Positions 8,079-15,944 of a stretch of DNA of 64,000 nucleotides are shown here, piece by piece. The number at the start of each line of letters is the position of its first letter. Position 1 is the first letter of the stretch. The notes below the pieces were generated by a model. The model was not told the origin of the DNA, searched no databases, and was given only the letters and a program-made list of their open reading frames with translations. The translations under genes and the position numbers were made by a program. Source of the stretch: Nostoc sp. XA010 (GTDB lineage Bacteria; Cyanobacteriota; Cyanobacteriia; Cyanobacteriales; Nostocaceae); NCBI RefSeq assembly GCF_020829625.1, contig NZ_JAIVFX010000010.1, positions 194,837 to 258,836 on the forward strand, given 5' to 3'.

Positions 8079-10745
8079 TTATACTGCACCTTGGCGAATC
8101 ATTTCAAAACCATATACATAGATATCCGCAAATTTATAGCGTTGTTCTTTTTCGCGCCATTCAATAATGCCAATTTCACTTAAAAAAGAAGCAAATTCTT
8201 CAAAATATGCAATATCATGTGCTGAATCTTGCCATATAGTATGTAATTCATCTTGAGTTAAAAAGGCTGATTTAAGCTTGAGGGATTCAAAAAAATTAGC
8301 CAAATCAGGATATTCCTCTCGGATTTCATCACAGCGTTTTTCTGATGCTTTCTTCAACCCGAATTCTAAAGCTTTACTTCGCAGTAAGCGGTCAGTAGGT
8401 GGTTGAATTGATGATTTTCCTTTATAGCTTAATTCTTGCTCTTTTGCTCCTTCTAATAATATGCTTAAACTTCGAGGAAAGGTAGTACCACTTGAGTCTG
8501 TTAATCTTTCATAAACCCATCTGGATACATATTTAGCTTTGTCTCCTGTTCTCCGACGACTTCCCCAAAGTAATTCTAAAGCTTTATCAATCACTTCTTC
8601 ACCAGCTTGATCAATACTTTCAACAGCAATAGGAGAGAATTTATCAACCAAGTTCTTGAAATCTTGAGACTGTATTACTTGGCGCAGTGCTAATCGTAAA
8701 AAATCAACCCTAGTCCATTGTAATAGAATATCGCGTCCATTGAAATGACTTCTGTTGTCAAAAATTAAGCGATTCCATATATCTTCTCTCAAGAAAACTT
8801 TAAACCTAATTGCTGTTAATCTGTTGGCATAACAAGACTGAATCAATTGAAATAAGCCCGTGATTGCTTGCTGTCTTACTTCTCCTGCTTGACGAAAGTC
8901 TTCATCTAAATCATCGTAAAGAAACCACAGTTTTTGAGATTTATCTTTAGCTTCTTGATGAATTATGTTTATGGCATCTTTGACGATAAGCCGTAGATCA
9001 GAATGAGTAGACAGTTGTAGTAAAGCTTGGGTAGATTCATACTGCCAGCCTTCTGTAGATAACTTATTAATAATTTCTTTCAATCGGCTAAATTTATTAT
9101 TTCTAGGAAATTTAAATAATTTTTCTTGATGACATCTCAGCAGTAAATAAGCTCTCCAAAAAGATTCCCATGTTCCATCATTTTGCTGCAAATGCCGATG
9201 GATGACTTGGAATTCATCACGAGAGGGACGGCTTTCCTTAAATCTACCATGTGCTGACAAAAATACAGTATTATCTAATCGTCCATGAGCCAGTTTTTGA
9301 CCAACGCTTTTGTGTTTTAGAAAAAGCGAATACAGAGCAGTTTTACCTGTTCCTTTTCGTCCTCTTATCAAACAGGTAGTATCATCTAAGAATTTTTCAA
9401 AATCAGTGGTACGCTGAAATATTAGACCCAAATGTTCTGTATCAGCAGCATTTACTTCAGGAAATTGCAGGCTTTCAATAATAGTCCAGCGTTTTTCTGA
9501 GTTAGCTAAAACATTTTTGCGTTGGAGATCATCAGTTTCTTCATCAATCAAATTGGCAATTTTATTATAGTAATCTAGTAAAGCTGGAACAGGATAGTTT
9601 TCAGCCAAAGCAATTAGGTGTATGTAAGGAACTACTAAAGGTTCCTCTATTTTTGATTGATAATTATCTATGTCTTCCTCGTTATTATTTTCATTATTTA
9701 CGATTTTTATCCTTTCAAACAAAGATTTGCAAATTTCTGTTACTTTAGATAAGCCTATTTTAGTAATATCAGGTACAGGAGAAAAAACAAAATTAATTGA
9801 TAATTTTTTCAGGCTTTGAAGCGATTGTAAAAGTAGTTCTATGCCCTGTTTATTTTGTTCATTAGGGAAAAGGAAAATGATTGCTTCGTCGGCAGCTTGG
9901 ATTAATGATAAAGCTCCCCATTGATTAATTCCGGTTCTCGAATCAATTAAGAGAATATCTGGTTTTAATTGTTCATAAATTTCACGTTTGAAAACAGACC
10001 AAAGACTTTGATCTCCATCAATAACGGTAGTAGCATGGAGATCATCAACCTTAGAAACATAATCAAGATTAAGAAAACCAGCAGGAACAACAAATAATCT
10101 CCCTGTAGCGTTCGGTATTCTCACTTCACCAAATATTTCTGCAATTGAAATATTTGCCTCTATTCCTTCTGGTAAGTAGGAACGCTCATAAAAATAGTCA
10201 ACAATTCCATATTTTGGTTGTGGTTTGAGGTTAAATGCTGTACTCAAACCCGGTGCTTCTAAATCTAAATCAACAGCTACAACTTTACGTCCCCGCATTG
10301 CTAAAATCCAAGCAACATGAGTTAATGCTGTAGTGCGTCCTACTCCTCCTTTAAAGGAATAAAATGTCACTGTCCTGGGTAAACTAGGTTCGCGCTGGGG
10401 TGTGGTTAATTGATTTTGCGGATTTGCTGCTTGGATAGCTAAATCTTGCCAAGTTTTTACTGAGACTGAACTTAAAACCTGTGGTGGTGAAAGATTCAGC
10501 GACTGCGCTTCTTGAAGCGTATATAAGGAGAGAAATCCAGGAGATAAATGAGGGACGTAAGATTTAAGTAAGCCTGAGATTTGCTCTTTACGCTGGGGAG
10601 TAGATAAACTAATAAAGCGATCGCTTACAATAGTCAAATTCAATAAACCTGATGTAGAAATATTTAAATCAACCCATTCTTGTGAATTATGCACATATTG
10701 ATTTGTAATTTCCTGCTTTAGCAAAACCTGCCAATTTTCATGCAT
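8079..10745 (-). CDS. KGGVGR-type ParA-like ATPase fused to a second P-loop domain
   Basis: An 888-residue soluble protein with two NTPase modules. Residues about 125-400 are a ParA/MinD-like (SIMIBI) domain with the variant Walker A KGGVGRTT at 132-139, VAVDLDLEAPGLS at 157-168 and a Walker B-like DILLIDSRTG at 263-272. Residues about 430-800 hold a second P-loop domain with GRKGTGKTA at 462-470 and an acidic Walker B-like WFLYDDLDEDF at 607-617, resembling the Sll1717-type P-loop ATPases. The C-terminal 100 residues look like a winged-helix or helical tail. The N-terminal 120 residues are unrecognised. A GAGGTG ribosome site overlaps the stop of the HEPN gene 12 bp upstream, so the two form an operon. 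KGGVGR ATPases are often found in bacterial conflict systems (family knowledge); a defence role here is inference. Confidence 0.85.
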   Translation of the reverse strand: MHENWQVLLKQEITNQYVHNSQEWVDLNISTSGLLNLTIVSDRFISLSTPQRKEQISGLLKSYVPHLSPGFLSLYTLQEAQSLNLSPPQVLSSVSVKTWQDLAIQAANPQNQLTTPQREPSLPRTVTFYSFKGGVGRTTALTHVAWILAMRGRKVVAVDLDLEAPGLSTAFNLKPQPKYGIVDYFYERSYLPEGIEANISIAEIFGEVRIPNATGRLFVVPAGFLNLDYVSKVDDLHATTVIDGDQSLWSVFKREIYEQLKPDILLIDSRTGINQWGALSLIQAADEAIIFLFPNEQNKQGIELLLQSLQSLKKLSINFVFSPVPDITKIGLSKVTEICKSLFERIKIVNNENNNEEDIDNYQSKIEEPLVVPYIHLIALAENYPVPALLDYYNKIANLIDEETDDLQRKNVLANSEKRWTIIESLQFPEVNAADTEHLGLIFQRTTDFEKFLDDTTCLIRGRKGTGKTALYSLFLKHKSVGQKLAHGRLDNTVFLSAHGRFKESRPSRDEFQVIHRHLQQNDGTWESFWRAYLLLRCHQEKLFKFPRNNKFSRLKEIINKLSTEGWQYESTQALLQLSTHSDLRLIVKDAINIIHQEAKDKSQKLWFLYDDLDEDFRQAGEVRQQAITGLFQLIQSCYANRLTAIRFKVFLREDIWNRLIFDNRSHFNGRDILLQWTRVDFLRLALRQVIQSQDFKNLVDKFSPIAVESIDQAGEEVIDKALELLWGSRRRTGDKAKYVSRWVYERLTDSSGTTFPRSLSILLEGAKEQELSYKGKSSIQPPTDRLLRSKALEFGLKKASEKRCDEIREEYPDLANFFESLKLKSAFLTQDELHTIWQDSAHDIAYFEEFASFLSEIGIIEWREKEQRYKFADIYVYGFEMIRQGAV

Positions 10746-10757
10746 TTGACCACCTCT

Positions 10758-11198
10758 TTAAAGTTGAGTAGTTTGTTTCTGTAACCACCCTTTGAGATTC
10801 CGATAAGCTTTTAACCAGCGTTTGTAACTTTCATCATTAGGCTCAAGGCCACAATAACGCATATCTATAAAATTTTGGCTATTAGGGTTTTCCACTTCAT
10901 TAAGCCATTTTCGCACTTCAGGAAAATTAGCAATTCTAGATTTAAGTCGATTGTGCCGATTTAATGCTTCTATGTAACTATGTCCCGGATTAGTAATAGT
11001 ATGCCCAGGATTAGTAGAATCTGTCTTCCATTCCTGAGTTGCACCCTTTGCTAAGGTAGCAAAAATCATTGCTTTTAATAAACACTCAATGGTTACACCT
11101 CCAAAGTGCATAGCGGCTACTCTTCTTTCCGATTCCTTTTTACATAATATTTCAGTATCAAGATGACGTTGCATAAAAGCGGCTTGGTAATCTTCCAT
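10758..11198 (-). CDS. HEPN-like helical protein, partner of the downstream ATPase
   Basis: A 146-residue alpha-helical protein. The segment AAMHFGGVTIECLLKAMIF (28-46), the GHSYIEALN stretch (72-80) and the DMRYCG segment (112-117) resemble HEPN-domain proteins of conflict loci, but I see no canonical R-x4-6-H ribonuclease motif, so activity is uncertain. I chose the ATG at 11198, because AAGGAG lies 11 bases upstream (11210-11215 on this strand); an in-frame start at 11237 would add 13 residues and lies in the terminator flank. It is followed after 12 bp by the double-ATPase gene. It could be the effector or the antitoxin of the pair. Confidence 0.65.
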   Translation of the reverse strand: MEDYQAAFMQRHLDTEILCKKESERRVAAMHFGGVTIECLLKAMIFATLAKGATQEWKTDSTNPGHTITNPGHSYIEALNRHNRLKSRIANFPEVRKWLNEVENPNSQNFIDMRYCGLEPNDESYKRWLKAYRNLKGWLQKQTTQL

Positions 11199-11239
11199 TT
11201 CGTTATTTTCTCCTTTTAAACACCTGAATCTTGACACAA

Positions 11240-11276
11240 AAAAATAGCTGCTTCCTTTGCGGAGGCAGCTATTTTT
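11240..11276 (-). terminator. Strong bidirectional terminator after groEL
   Basis: A 12-bp perfect stem (AAAAATAGCTGC with GCAGCTATTTTT) is extended by TTCC/GGAG around a 5-base loop. On the minus strand it is followed by a T7 run. It closes the groESL transcript 24 bp after the groEL stop and sits only 41 bp before the HEPN gene start. Confidence 0.9.
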
Positions 11277-11299
11277 ACAAATTATGTAACTACAAAGTA

Positions 11300-12934
11300 T
11301 TAGTAATCGAAGTCGCCGCCGCCAGCACCAGCGCCAGCAGGAGCGCTATCCTTAGGCTCAGGCTTGTCAACTATAATACATTCGGTTGTCAACACCATAC
11401 CAGCGATCGAAGCAGCGTTTTGCAGAGCAGAACGAGTCACTTTAGCAGGATCAACAATACCAGCCTCTAACAAATCGACGAATTCGTTTGTCGCAGCGTT
11501 GTAGCCAACGTTGAATTCTTTCTCTTTCACACGTTCAGCAATAACAGCACCATTCTGACCGGCGTTTTCAGCAATCCGCTTCAGAGGTGCAGGTAAGGCG
11601 CGAACAACAATCAAAGCACCAATCAACTCTTCATCTTTAAGATTGCTCTTTGCCCAAACTTCCAATTCAGGAGCGAGGTGAGCCAGAGTTGTACCACCGC
11701 CAGGAACAATACCTTCTTCCACAGCAGCTTTAGTAGCATTGATAGCGTCTTCTAGACGCAACTTCTTGTCTTTCATTTCGGTTTCGGTCGCTGCACCCAC
11801 TTTCACTACAGCGACACCACCAGAGAGTTTAGCAAGACGCTCTTGTAATTTCTCTTTGTCGTAAGAAGATTCGGTTTCATCGATTTGACGACGAATCTGT
11901 TCTACACGAGCCTTAACAGCAGCTTCGTTACCTTCGGCAACAATTGTGGTGCTGTCCTTGGTGATGGTGATCCGGCGAGCTTTACCCAGGCTATCCAGCT
12001 TGGTGTTATCTAGCTTCAGACCAGCATCTTCGGTGATTAGTTGACCACCAGTTAAAACAGCGATGTCTTCTAGTAGTGCTTTGCGGCGATCGCCAAAGCC
12101 AGGAGCCTTAACAGCAGCCACGTTGAGTACACCGCGTAAACGGTTTACTACCAAGGTTGCCAAAGCTTCTTTTTCAATATCTTCGGCGATAATCACCAAA
12201 GGACGACCAGCACGAGCTACTTGCTCTAACACTGGTACAAGGTCTTGTACCAAAGCGATTTTCTTATCGGTCAGCAGTATGAAAGGCTCATCAAAAACCG
12301 CTTCCATCCGCTCAGGGTCGGTAGCGAAATAAGGAGAGATGTAGCCTTTGTCAAAGCGCATCCCTTCAGTGATTTCCAACTCGGTGAACATAGATTTCCC
12401 TTCTTCTAGGGAAATTACGCCTTCCTTGCCCACCTTGTCCATTGCTTGGGCAATCATCTGACCAACTTCTTCGTCATTACCAGCCGAGATCGCACCAACT
12501 TGGGCAATGGCTTTGGAATCTTCCACTGGACGGGCGTGTTCAGCAATTTTTTCTACCAAGAAGGCAGTAGCTTTGTCAATACCGCGCTTCAGGGAAATTG
12601 CGTTAGCACCAGCTGCAACGTTCCGCAAGCCTTCTTTGACGATCGCATGAGCTAAAACGGTAGCAGTGGTGGTGCCATCGCCCGCAGCATCGTTGGTCTT
12701 AGAAGCAGCTTGACGAATCAAAGCTACACCAGTGTTTTCAATATGATCTTCTAATTCGATTTCTTTAGCGATCGTTACACCGTCATTAACGATTTGCGGT
12801 GCGCCAAATTTCTTTTCTAGGACTACGTTACGACCTTTGGGGCCAAGGGTAACAGCTACAGCCTCAGCCAGGATGTCAATGCCTCGTTCTAAGGCGCGAC
12901 GGGCGTTTTCGTTGTAGATAATGCGCTTTGCCAT
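11300..12934 (-). CDS. groEL: 60-kDa chaperonin GroEL1
   Basis: A 544-residue chaperonin that folds proteins in an ATP-driven double ring with GroES. The N-terminus MAKRIIYNENARRALERGID, the ATP-site GDGTTTATVLA near 85, and the EGIVPGGGT segment near 410 are intact. The C-terminus ends GAGGGDFDY rather than the Gly-Gly-Met tail, which in cyanobacteria marks the groES-linked GroEL1 copy (family knowledge). It is co-directional with groES, 103 bp downstream of it, across a heptamer-repeat spacer. Heat control is expected from the CIRCE and K-box upstream of groES. Confidence 0.97.
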   Translation of the reverse strand: MAKRIIYNENARRALERGIDILAEAVAVTLGPKGRNVVLEKKFGAPQIVNDGVTIAKEIELEDHIENTGVALIRQAASKTNDAAGDGTTTATVLAHAIVKEGLRNVAAGANAISLKRGIDKATAFLVEKIAEHARPVEDSKAIAQVGAISAGNDEEVGQMIAQAMDKVGKEGVISLEEGKSMFTELEITEGMRFDKGYISPYFATDPERMEAVFDEPFILLTDKKIALVQDLVPVLEQVARAGRPLVIIAEDIEKEALATLVVNRLRGVLNVAAVKAPGFGDRRKALLEDIAVLTGGQLITEDAGLKLDNTKLDSLGKARRITITKDSTTIVAEGNEAAVKARVEQIRRQIDETESSYDKEKLQERLAKLSGGVAVVKVGAATETEMKDKKLRLEDAINATKAAVEEGIVPGGGTTLAHLAPELEVWAKSNLKDEELIGALIVVRALPAPLKRIAENAGQNGAVIAERVKEKEFNVGYNAATNEFVDLLEAGIVDPAKVTRSALQNAASIAGMVLTTECIIVDKPEPKDSAPAGAGAGGGDFDY

Positions 12935-12944
12935 AATTTATTGT

Positions 12945-13036
12945 TAGTTGTCCTTTGTCATTTGTTTTTTGTTCTTTGTCATTTGTCATTTGTCCTTTGT
13001 CATTGGCTAATGACTAATGACCAATGACTAATGACC
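12945..13036. repeat. TCATTTGTCC/CCAATGACTAATGA repeat inside the groES-groEL spacer
   Basis: Tandem short units (TCCTTTGTCATTTG-like) followed by TAATGACTAATGACC units fill almost the whole spacer between groES and groEL. The two halves are partly complementary (TCATTTG/CAATGA), so the bicistronic mRNA could fold here. The same family recurs at 22541, 32150, 33226, 55970 and 61900. Confidence 0.8.
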
Positions 13037-13037
13037 A

Positions 13038-13349
13038 CTAGATAACGACTGCTAAAATATCTTTTTCAGAAAGCAGTACATATTCTTCGGTGCCGAGTTT
13101 GATGTCAGTGCCAGCGTACTTCGAGTACAGCACCTTATCGCCGACTTTGATTTCCAATTCCTGACGGTTTCCGTCGTCATTACGCTTGCCAGGACCAAGA
13201 GCCACTACTTCCCCTACCTGGGGCTTTTCCTTGGCGGTATCGGGCAAATACAGACCACCTGCGGTCTTTTCCTCAGAGGCGTTCACTTTTACGAAAACGC
13301 GATCGCCTAAAGGTTTAACTGTAGAAACGCTTAGAGATAAAGCTGCCAT
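13038..13349 (-). CDS. groES: 10-kDa co-chaperonin GroES
   Basis: A 103-residue co-chaperonin that caps the GroEL ring. VKPLGDRVFVKV, the mobile loop ASEEKTAGGLYLPDTA, and KVLYSKYAGTDIKLG are all standard. It is the first gene of the leftward groES-groEL operon. The start ATG at 13349 lies about 20 bp downstream (in transcription direction) of a perfect CIRCE operator. Confidence 0.97.
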   Translation of the reverse strand: MAALSLSVSTVKPLGDRVFVKVNASEEKTAGGLYLPDTAKEKPQVGEVVALGPGKRNDDGNRQELEIKVGDKVLYSKYAGTDIKLGTEEYVLLSEKDILAVVI

Positions 13350-13370
13350 ATTATTTCTTTCCTTTATAGA

Positions 13371-13397
13371 TTAGCACTCTCAACTCCTGAGTGCTAA
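13371..13397 (-). promoter_or_regulatory. CIRCE operator (HrcA site) of groESL
   Basis: A perfect TTAGCACTC-N9-GAGTGCTAA inverted repeat with the consensus 9-9-9 spacing. In bacteria the HrcA repressor binds this element and releases it on heat stress (established). It lies in the leader immediately upstream of groES. Confidence 0.97.
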
Positions 13398-13436
13398 TCT
13401 ACCGAAAAATAGCGTCCAATGGCAAGAATTCTTTGA

Positions 13437-13452
13437 GTACGGGTTCCCGAAC
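13437..13452 (-). promoter_or_regulatory. K-box-like element of groESL
   Basis: On the minus strand the sequence reads GTTCGG-GAAC-CCGTAC, matching the K-box consensus GTTCGG-NNAN-CCNNAC that I recall from Anabaena groESL promoters. It lies about 40 bp upstream of CIRCE, the expected arrangement for dual heat/light control. Confidence 0.65.
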
Positions 13453-13531
13453 TAGAGCCTTAGAGATGTACTTAAGTATAAATGCCTAATTATTTATACC
13501 TTTCGGGTTTTGTTCTGTAAGTTACGAAGAG

Positions 13532-13620
13532 AGTAGGGAGTTAGGAGTTAGGAGAATTCTTATTCCCATTTCCCATTCCCCATTTCCCATTCCCCATTCC
13601 CCATTCCCCGGTCTCCATTT
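13532..13620. repeat. GTTAGGA and CCCATTC tandem heptamers
   Basis: A short AGTTAGGAGTTAGGAG run is followed by about eight CCCATT(T/C) units (TTCCCATTCCCCATTCCC). This is a low-complexity spacer typical of Nostoc STRR families, between the groESL promoter and the ferredoxin relic. Confidence 0.75.
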
Positions 13621-13691
13621 CCTTCTATTTCCAAAGCTTGGAAATTTTTATAGAACAGTAATCAGGGAGCCGTTCGATAAGTAACAATACA

Positions 13692-14151
13692 GTGATCCAG
13701 TCTAGCCATCAAATCCCCAAAGCCGCTAAGTCTCTAGAACATAAAGCCCTGAGTAATTGTGTAGAAACTTTAGGACTTGCAAAAATTCAGAGGCACATTT
13801 TTATTTGCGCTGACCAGACAATTGCTAGTTGCTGCTCAAAACGAGCTAGTCTGGAATCCTGGGAATACTTAAAAAAGCGACTTAAAGAGTTAAAATTTGA
13901 TGAGCCGCAACAGAGTCATCCCATTTGCGTCTATAGAACTAAAAGCCAACTGCTTGCGTGTTTGTTGTTCTGGACTCATAATGGTGGTTTACACTGATGG
14001 TGTCTGATATCGCCAAGTAAGCCCGGAAGTTATTGAGCGGATCATCCAAGAACACTTAATAGGCAATAAGGTGGTAGAGGAATATGCATTTTTAACCCAT
14101 CCTTTGCCAGAAACTTCCCTAGTTTCTTGTGAACACCTCATAGAGGCTTAA
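13692..14151 (+). pseudogene. (2Fe-2S) ferredoxin-like protein, frameshift plus stop
   Basis: From a GTG at 13692 the frame reads the thioredoxin-like 2Fe-2S ferredoxin start IQRHIFICADQT, with cysteines ICAD and ASCCSK, and WEYLKKRLKEL. An extra A in the run 13941-13944 shifts the frame. The other frame continues KANCLRVCCSGLIMVVYTDGV, then a TGA at 14005-14007 where the family has Trp (GVWY). It goes on YRQVSPEVIERIIQEHLIG and KVVEEYAFLTHPLPE to a TAA at 14149-14151. With two independent lesions this is a genuine dead gene, although the four-cysteine pattern is still readable. Confidence 0.88.
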
Positions 14152-14477
14152 CAACCGAAGGATATGGTACAGCAGTAAGCTTTAAGAAAGTGCGGGTTGG
14201 TTTTGAGGTAGGGTCATCTTTAAGCCAATACTTACTTGTGAGTCAGAAGGATTATTATTTAATCAGTGTTTTTTCGCCCGTCACTTTCAATGCGATATAT
14301 AATAGCGCATTATAGATACTACTGCTATACGTATCCTTGCTGGACTTTTGCTATCGAGCTACTAGTCTCTTGAAAGTGCTCGGCATTTTTGAGGTTTCGA
14401 GACAGCAAAGGCAAGTTAAGTAGGAAAAAGGACAACATCTCGAAATAACCCACGATAGAGGATAAATATTCAAGACT
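14152..14477. other. 326-bp spacer, nothing recognised
   Basis: Between the ferredoxin relic and the response regulator. No ORF, strong hairpin or repeat is seen; it presumably holds the promoter of the response-regulator gene. Confidence 0.5.
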
Positions 14478-15158
14478 TTGATGGACCGAAGCGCGACAAG
14501 TGCCACTGCTATGAAAGAGCCCAGCATGAAAGATCACAAACGACTTCTATTGATTGATGATGACCCTAACCTCATCTTGCTGGTGAAGGATTACTTAGAA
14601 TTCCGGGGATACGAAGTCATCACCGCCGAAAATGGACGTGAAGCTCTGGAAATTTTAGAGCAAGATGTTCCAGACATGATTATCTGCGACGTGATGATGC
14701 CGGAAATGGACGGATATACTTTTGTGGAACAAGTCCGGCAAAACGAACGCACCAGTTGGATTCCGGTTCTTTTCCTTTCAGCTAAGGGACAAAGTGCAGA
14801 CCGAGTTAAGGGTCTGAATAAAGGTGCTGATGTTTATATGGTCAAACCCTTTGAACCAGAAGAACTCGTAGCGCAAGTTGAATCCTCGCTGAAACAAACT
14901 ATCCGTTGGAAAGAACACCAAGCTAAAGGAGGCGAAAACGGTTCCCGTATCCAGGTTCCCTTCGATGTGCAATTAACCCCAACCGAACTGAAAGTAGTCC
15001 AGTTTGTCGCTAGGGGTTTAGCTAACCGGGAAATTGCTGAAGAACTAAATGTTAGTCAGCGCACGGTTGAAAGCCATGTGTCCAATATGTTGGGCAAAAC
15101 CAATCTCCACAACCGCACTGAACTAGCGCGGTGGGCGATTGAAAATCAAATGGCCTAA
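14478..15158 (+). CDS. NarL/LuxR-family response regulator
   Basis: A 226-residue two-component DNA-binding regulator. The receiver domain spans about 20-135, with the acidic pocket LIDDDPN, phospho-acceptor Asp71 in IICDVMMPEMDG and the conserved Lys in MVKPFEPEEL. A linker leads to a C-terminal LuxR-type HTH (LTPTELKVVQFVARGLANRE, then IAEELNVSQRTVESHVSNML). The start is uncertain: ATGs at 14511 and 14526 are also in frame, and the last fits the usual short lead (MKDHKRLLLIDDD) best. No cognate kinase is adjacent, so the target genes are unknown. Confidence 0.9.
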   Translation: MMDRSATSATAMKEPSMKDHKRLLLIDDDPNLILLVKDYLEFRGYEVITAENGREALEILEQDVPDMIICDVMMPEMDGYTFVEQVRQNERTSWIPVLFLSAKGQSADRVKGLNKGADVYMVKPFEPEELVAQVESSLKQTIRWKEHQAKGGENGSRIQVPFDVQLTPTELKVVQFVARGLANREIAEELNVSQRTVESHVSNMLGKTNLHNRTELARWAIENQMA

Positions 15159-15163
15159 ACAAA

Positions 15164-15232
15164 GTTAAGAGTTAAAAGTTAGGAGTTACGAATTATGAAT
15201 TTTTTAACTTCTAACTCCTAACTCCTAACTAA
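15164..15232. repeat. GTTAGGAGTTA/TAACTCCTAAC inverted repeat
   Basis: AGTTAAGAGTTAAAAGTTAGG-type units face AACTTCTAACTCCTAACTCC units across about 20 bases, giving a hairpin between two convergent genes, with a possible terminator role (inference). Confidence 0.75.
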
Positions 15233-15235
15233 GAT

Positions 15236-15544
15236 TTACCAACCATCTTCTTCAGGGCTGGATTGGTGCAAAACTTCTAAATCCAGTTCATCCAGGTAAG
15301 TTAGGGCGCTTTCAATCTGAGAAACAGTACCTCGCAGTTCCAGATCGAAGCAGCTATATTGTGGCACGTTTGCGCTTACCTGAGCATCAGCAATAATCAC
15401 TGTGATGCCATAGTGAGAAACCAGTCGTGAAATGACTGGTTCCTCATGTAAGTCTTTAGGAATGCGAACTTGGATACGAGTTTGGGTGCGTCTATTATCT
15501 AAAATATCTGTATTAGATTTTACTTGTTTATTTGGAATTGCCAT
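15236..15544 (-). CDS. NIL-domain (ferredoxin-like fold) protein
   Basis: A 102-residue protein made essentially of one NIL domain (about 20-95), the ACT-like fold otherwise found at the C-terminus of MetN-type methionine transporter ATPases. Key stretches are TRIQVRIPKDLHEEPVISRL, HYGITVIIADAQVSA and the C-terminal IESALTYLDELDLEVL. A stand-alone NIL protein is common in cyanobacteria. The fold suggests small-ligand sensing, but the ligand and partner are unknown. It is convergent with the response regulator. Confidence 0.85.
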   Translation of the reverse strand: MAIPNKQVKSNTDILDNRRTQTRIQVRIPKDLHEEPVISRLVSHYGITVIIADAQVSANVPQYSCFDLELRGTVSQIESALTYLDELDLEVLHQSSPEEDGW

Positions 15545-15944
15545 TCTAGCTTCCTACTCGACTTCTGGGATGAGGTTTTACTTTCCACAATTCTTTTAAC
15601 ACTAGCGTCACTTATCCCACGCAGGCAAGCAAGAAAGTATTTGCCTTGGCAAACAATTAATCTAGATGTAGTAAATGTGAATAATTCCTCATAATTCGGT
15701 AGTTATGAGGTTAATTGTCGTTTTATGGCGGTCTTTGAGCAAATTGAATATAGCCAATCTGTAGGGTTACAACAATTGTTGTAACCCTAATTTATTGTGT
15801 ATAAGATTTAATACTGAAGTTATAACTGCTATATATGTTACTTCGTCAAAGTTTTAGGGAACTCTGTTAATAGAACGTTATAGGTTTAACCCTCTGTTTA
15901 GATATCAATAAAAATCGATTCTTTAGGATATTTACTTCTGTGTA
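15545..15944. other. 400-bp divergent spacer
   Basis: Lies between the NIL gene (left) and the kinase gene (right), so it should hold both promoters. The only striking element is the 28-bp perfect palindrome at 15762-15789. Confidence 0.6.
15762..15789. repeat. 28-bp perfect palindrome
   Basis: The half-site TAGGGTTACAACAA is followed directly by its exact reverse complement TTGTTGTAACCCTA with no spacer. It lies in a divergent promoter region. It could be a dimeric-regulator operator, a cruciform, or the fused ends of a small inverted-repeat element. Confidence 0.9.
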
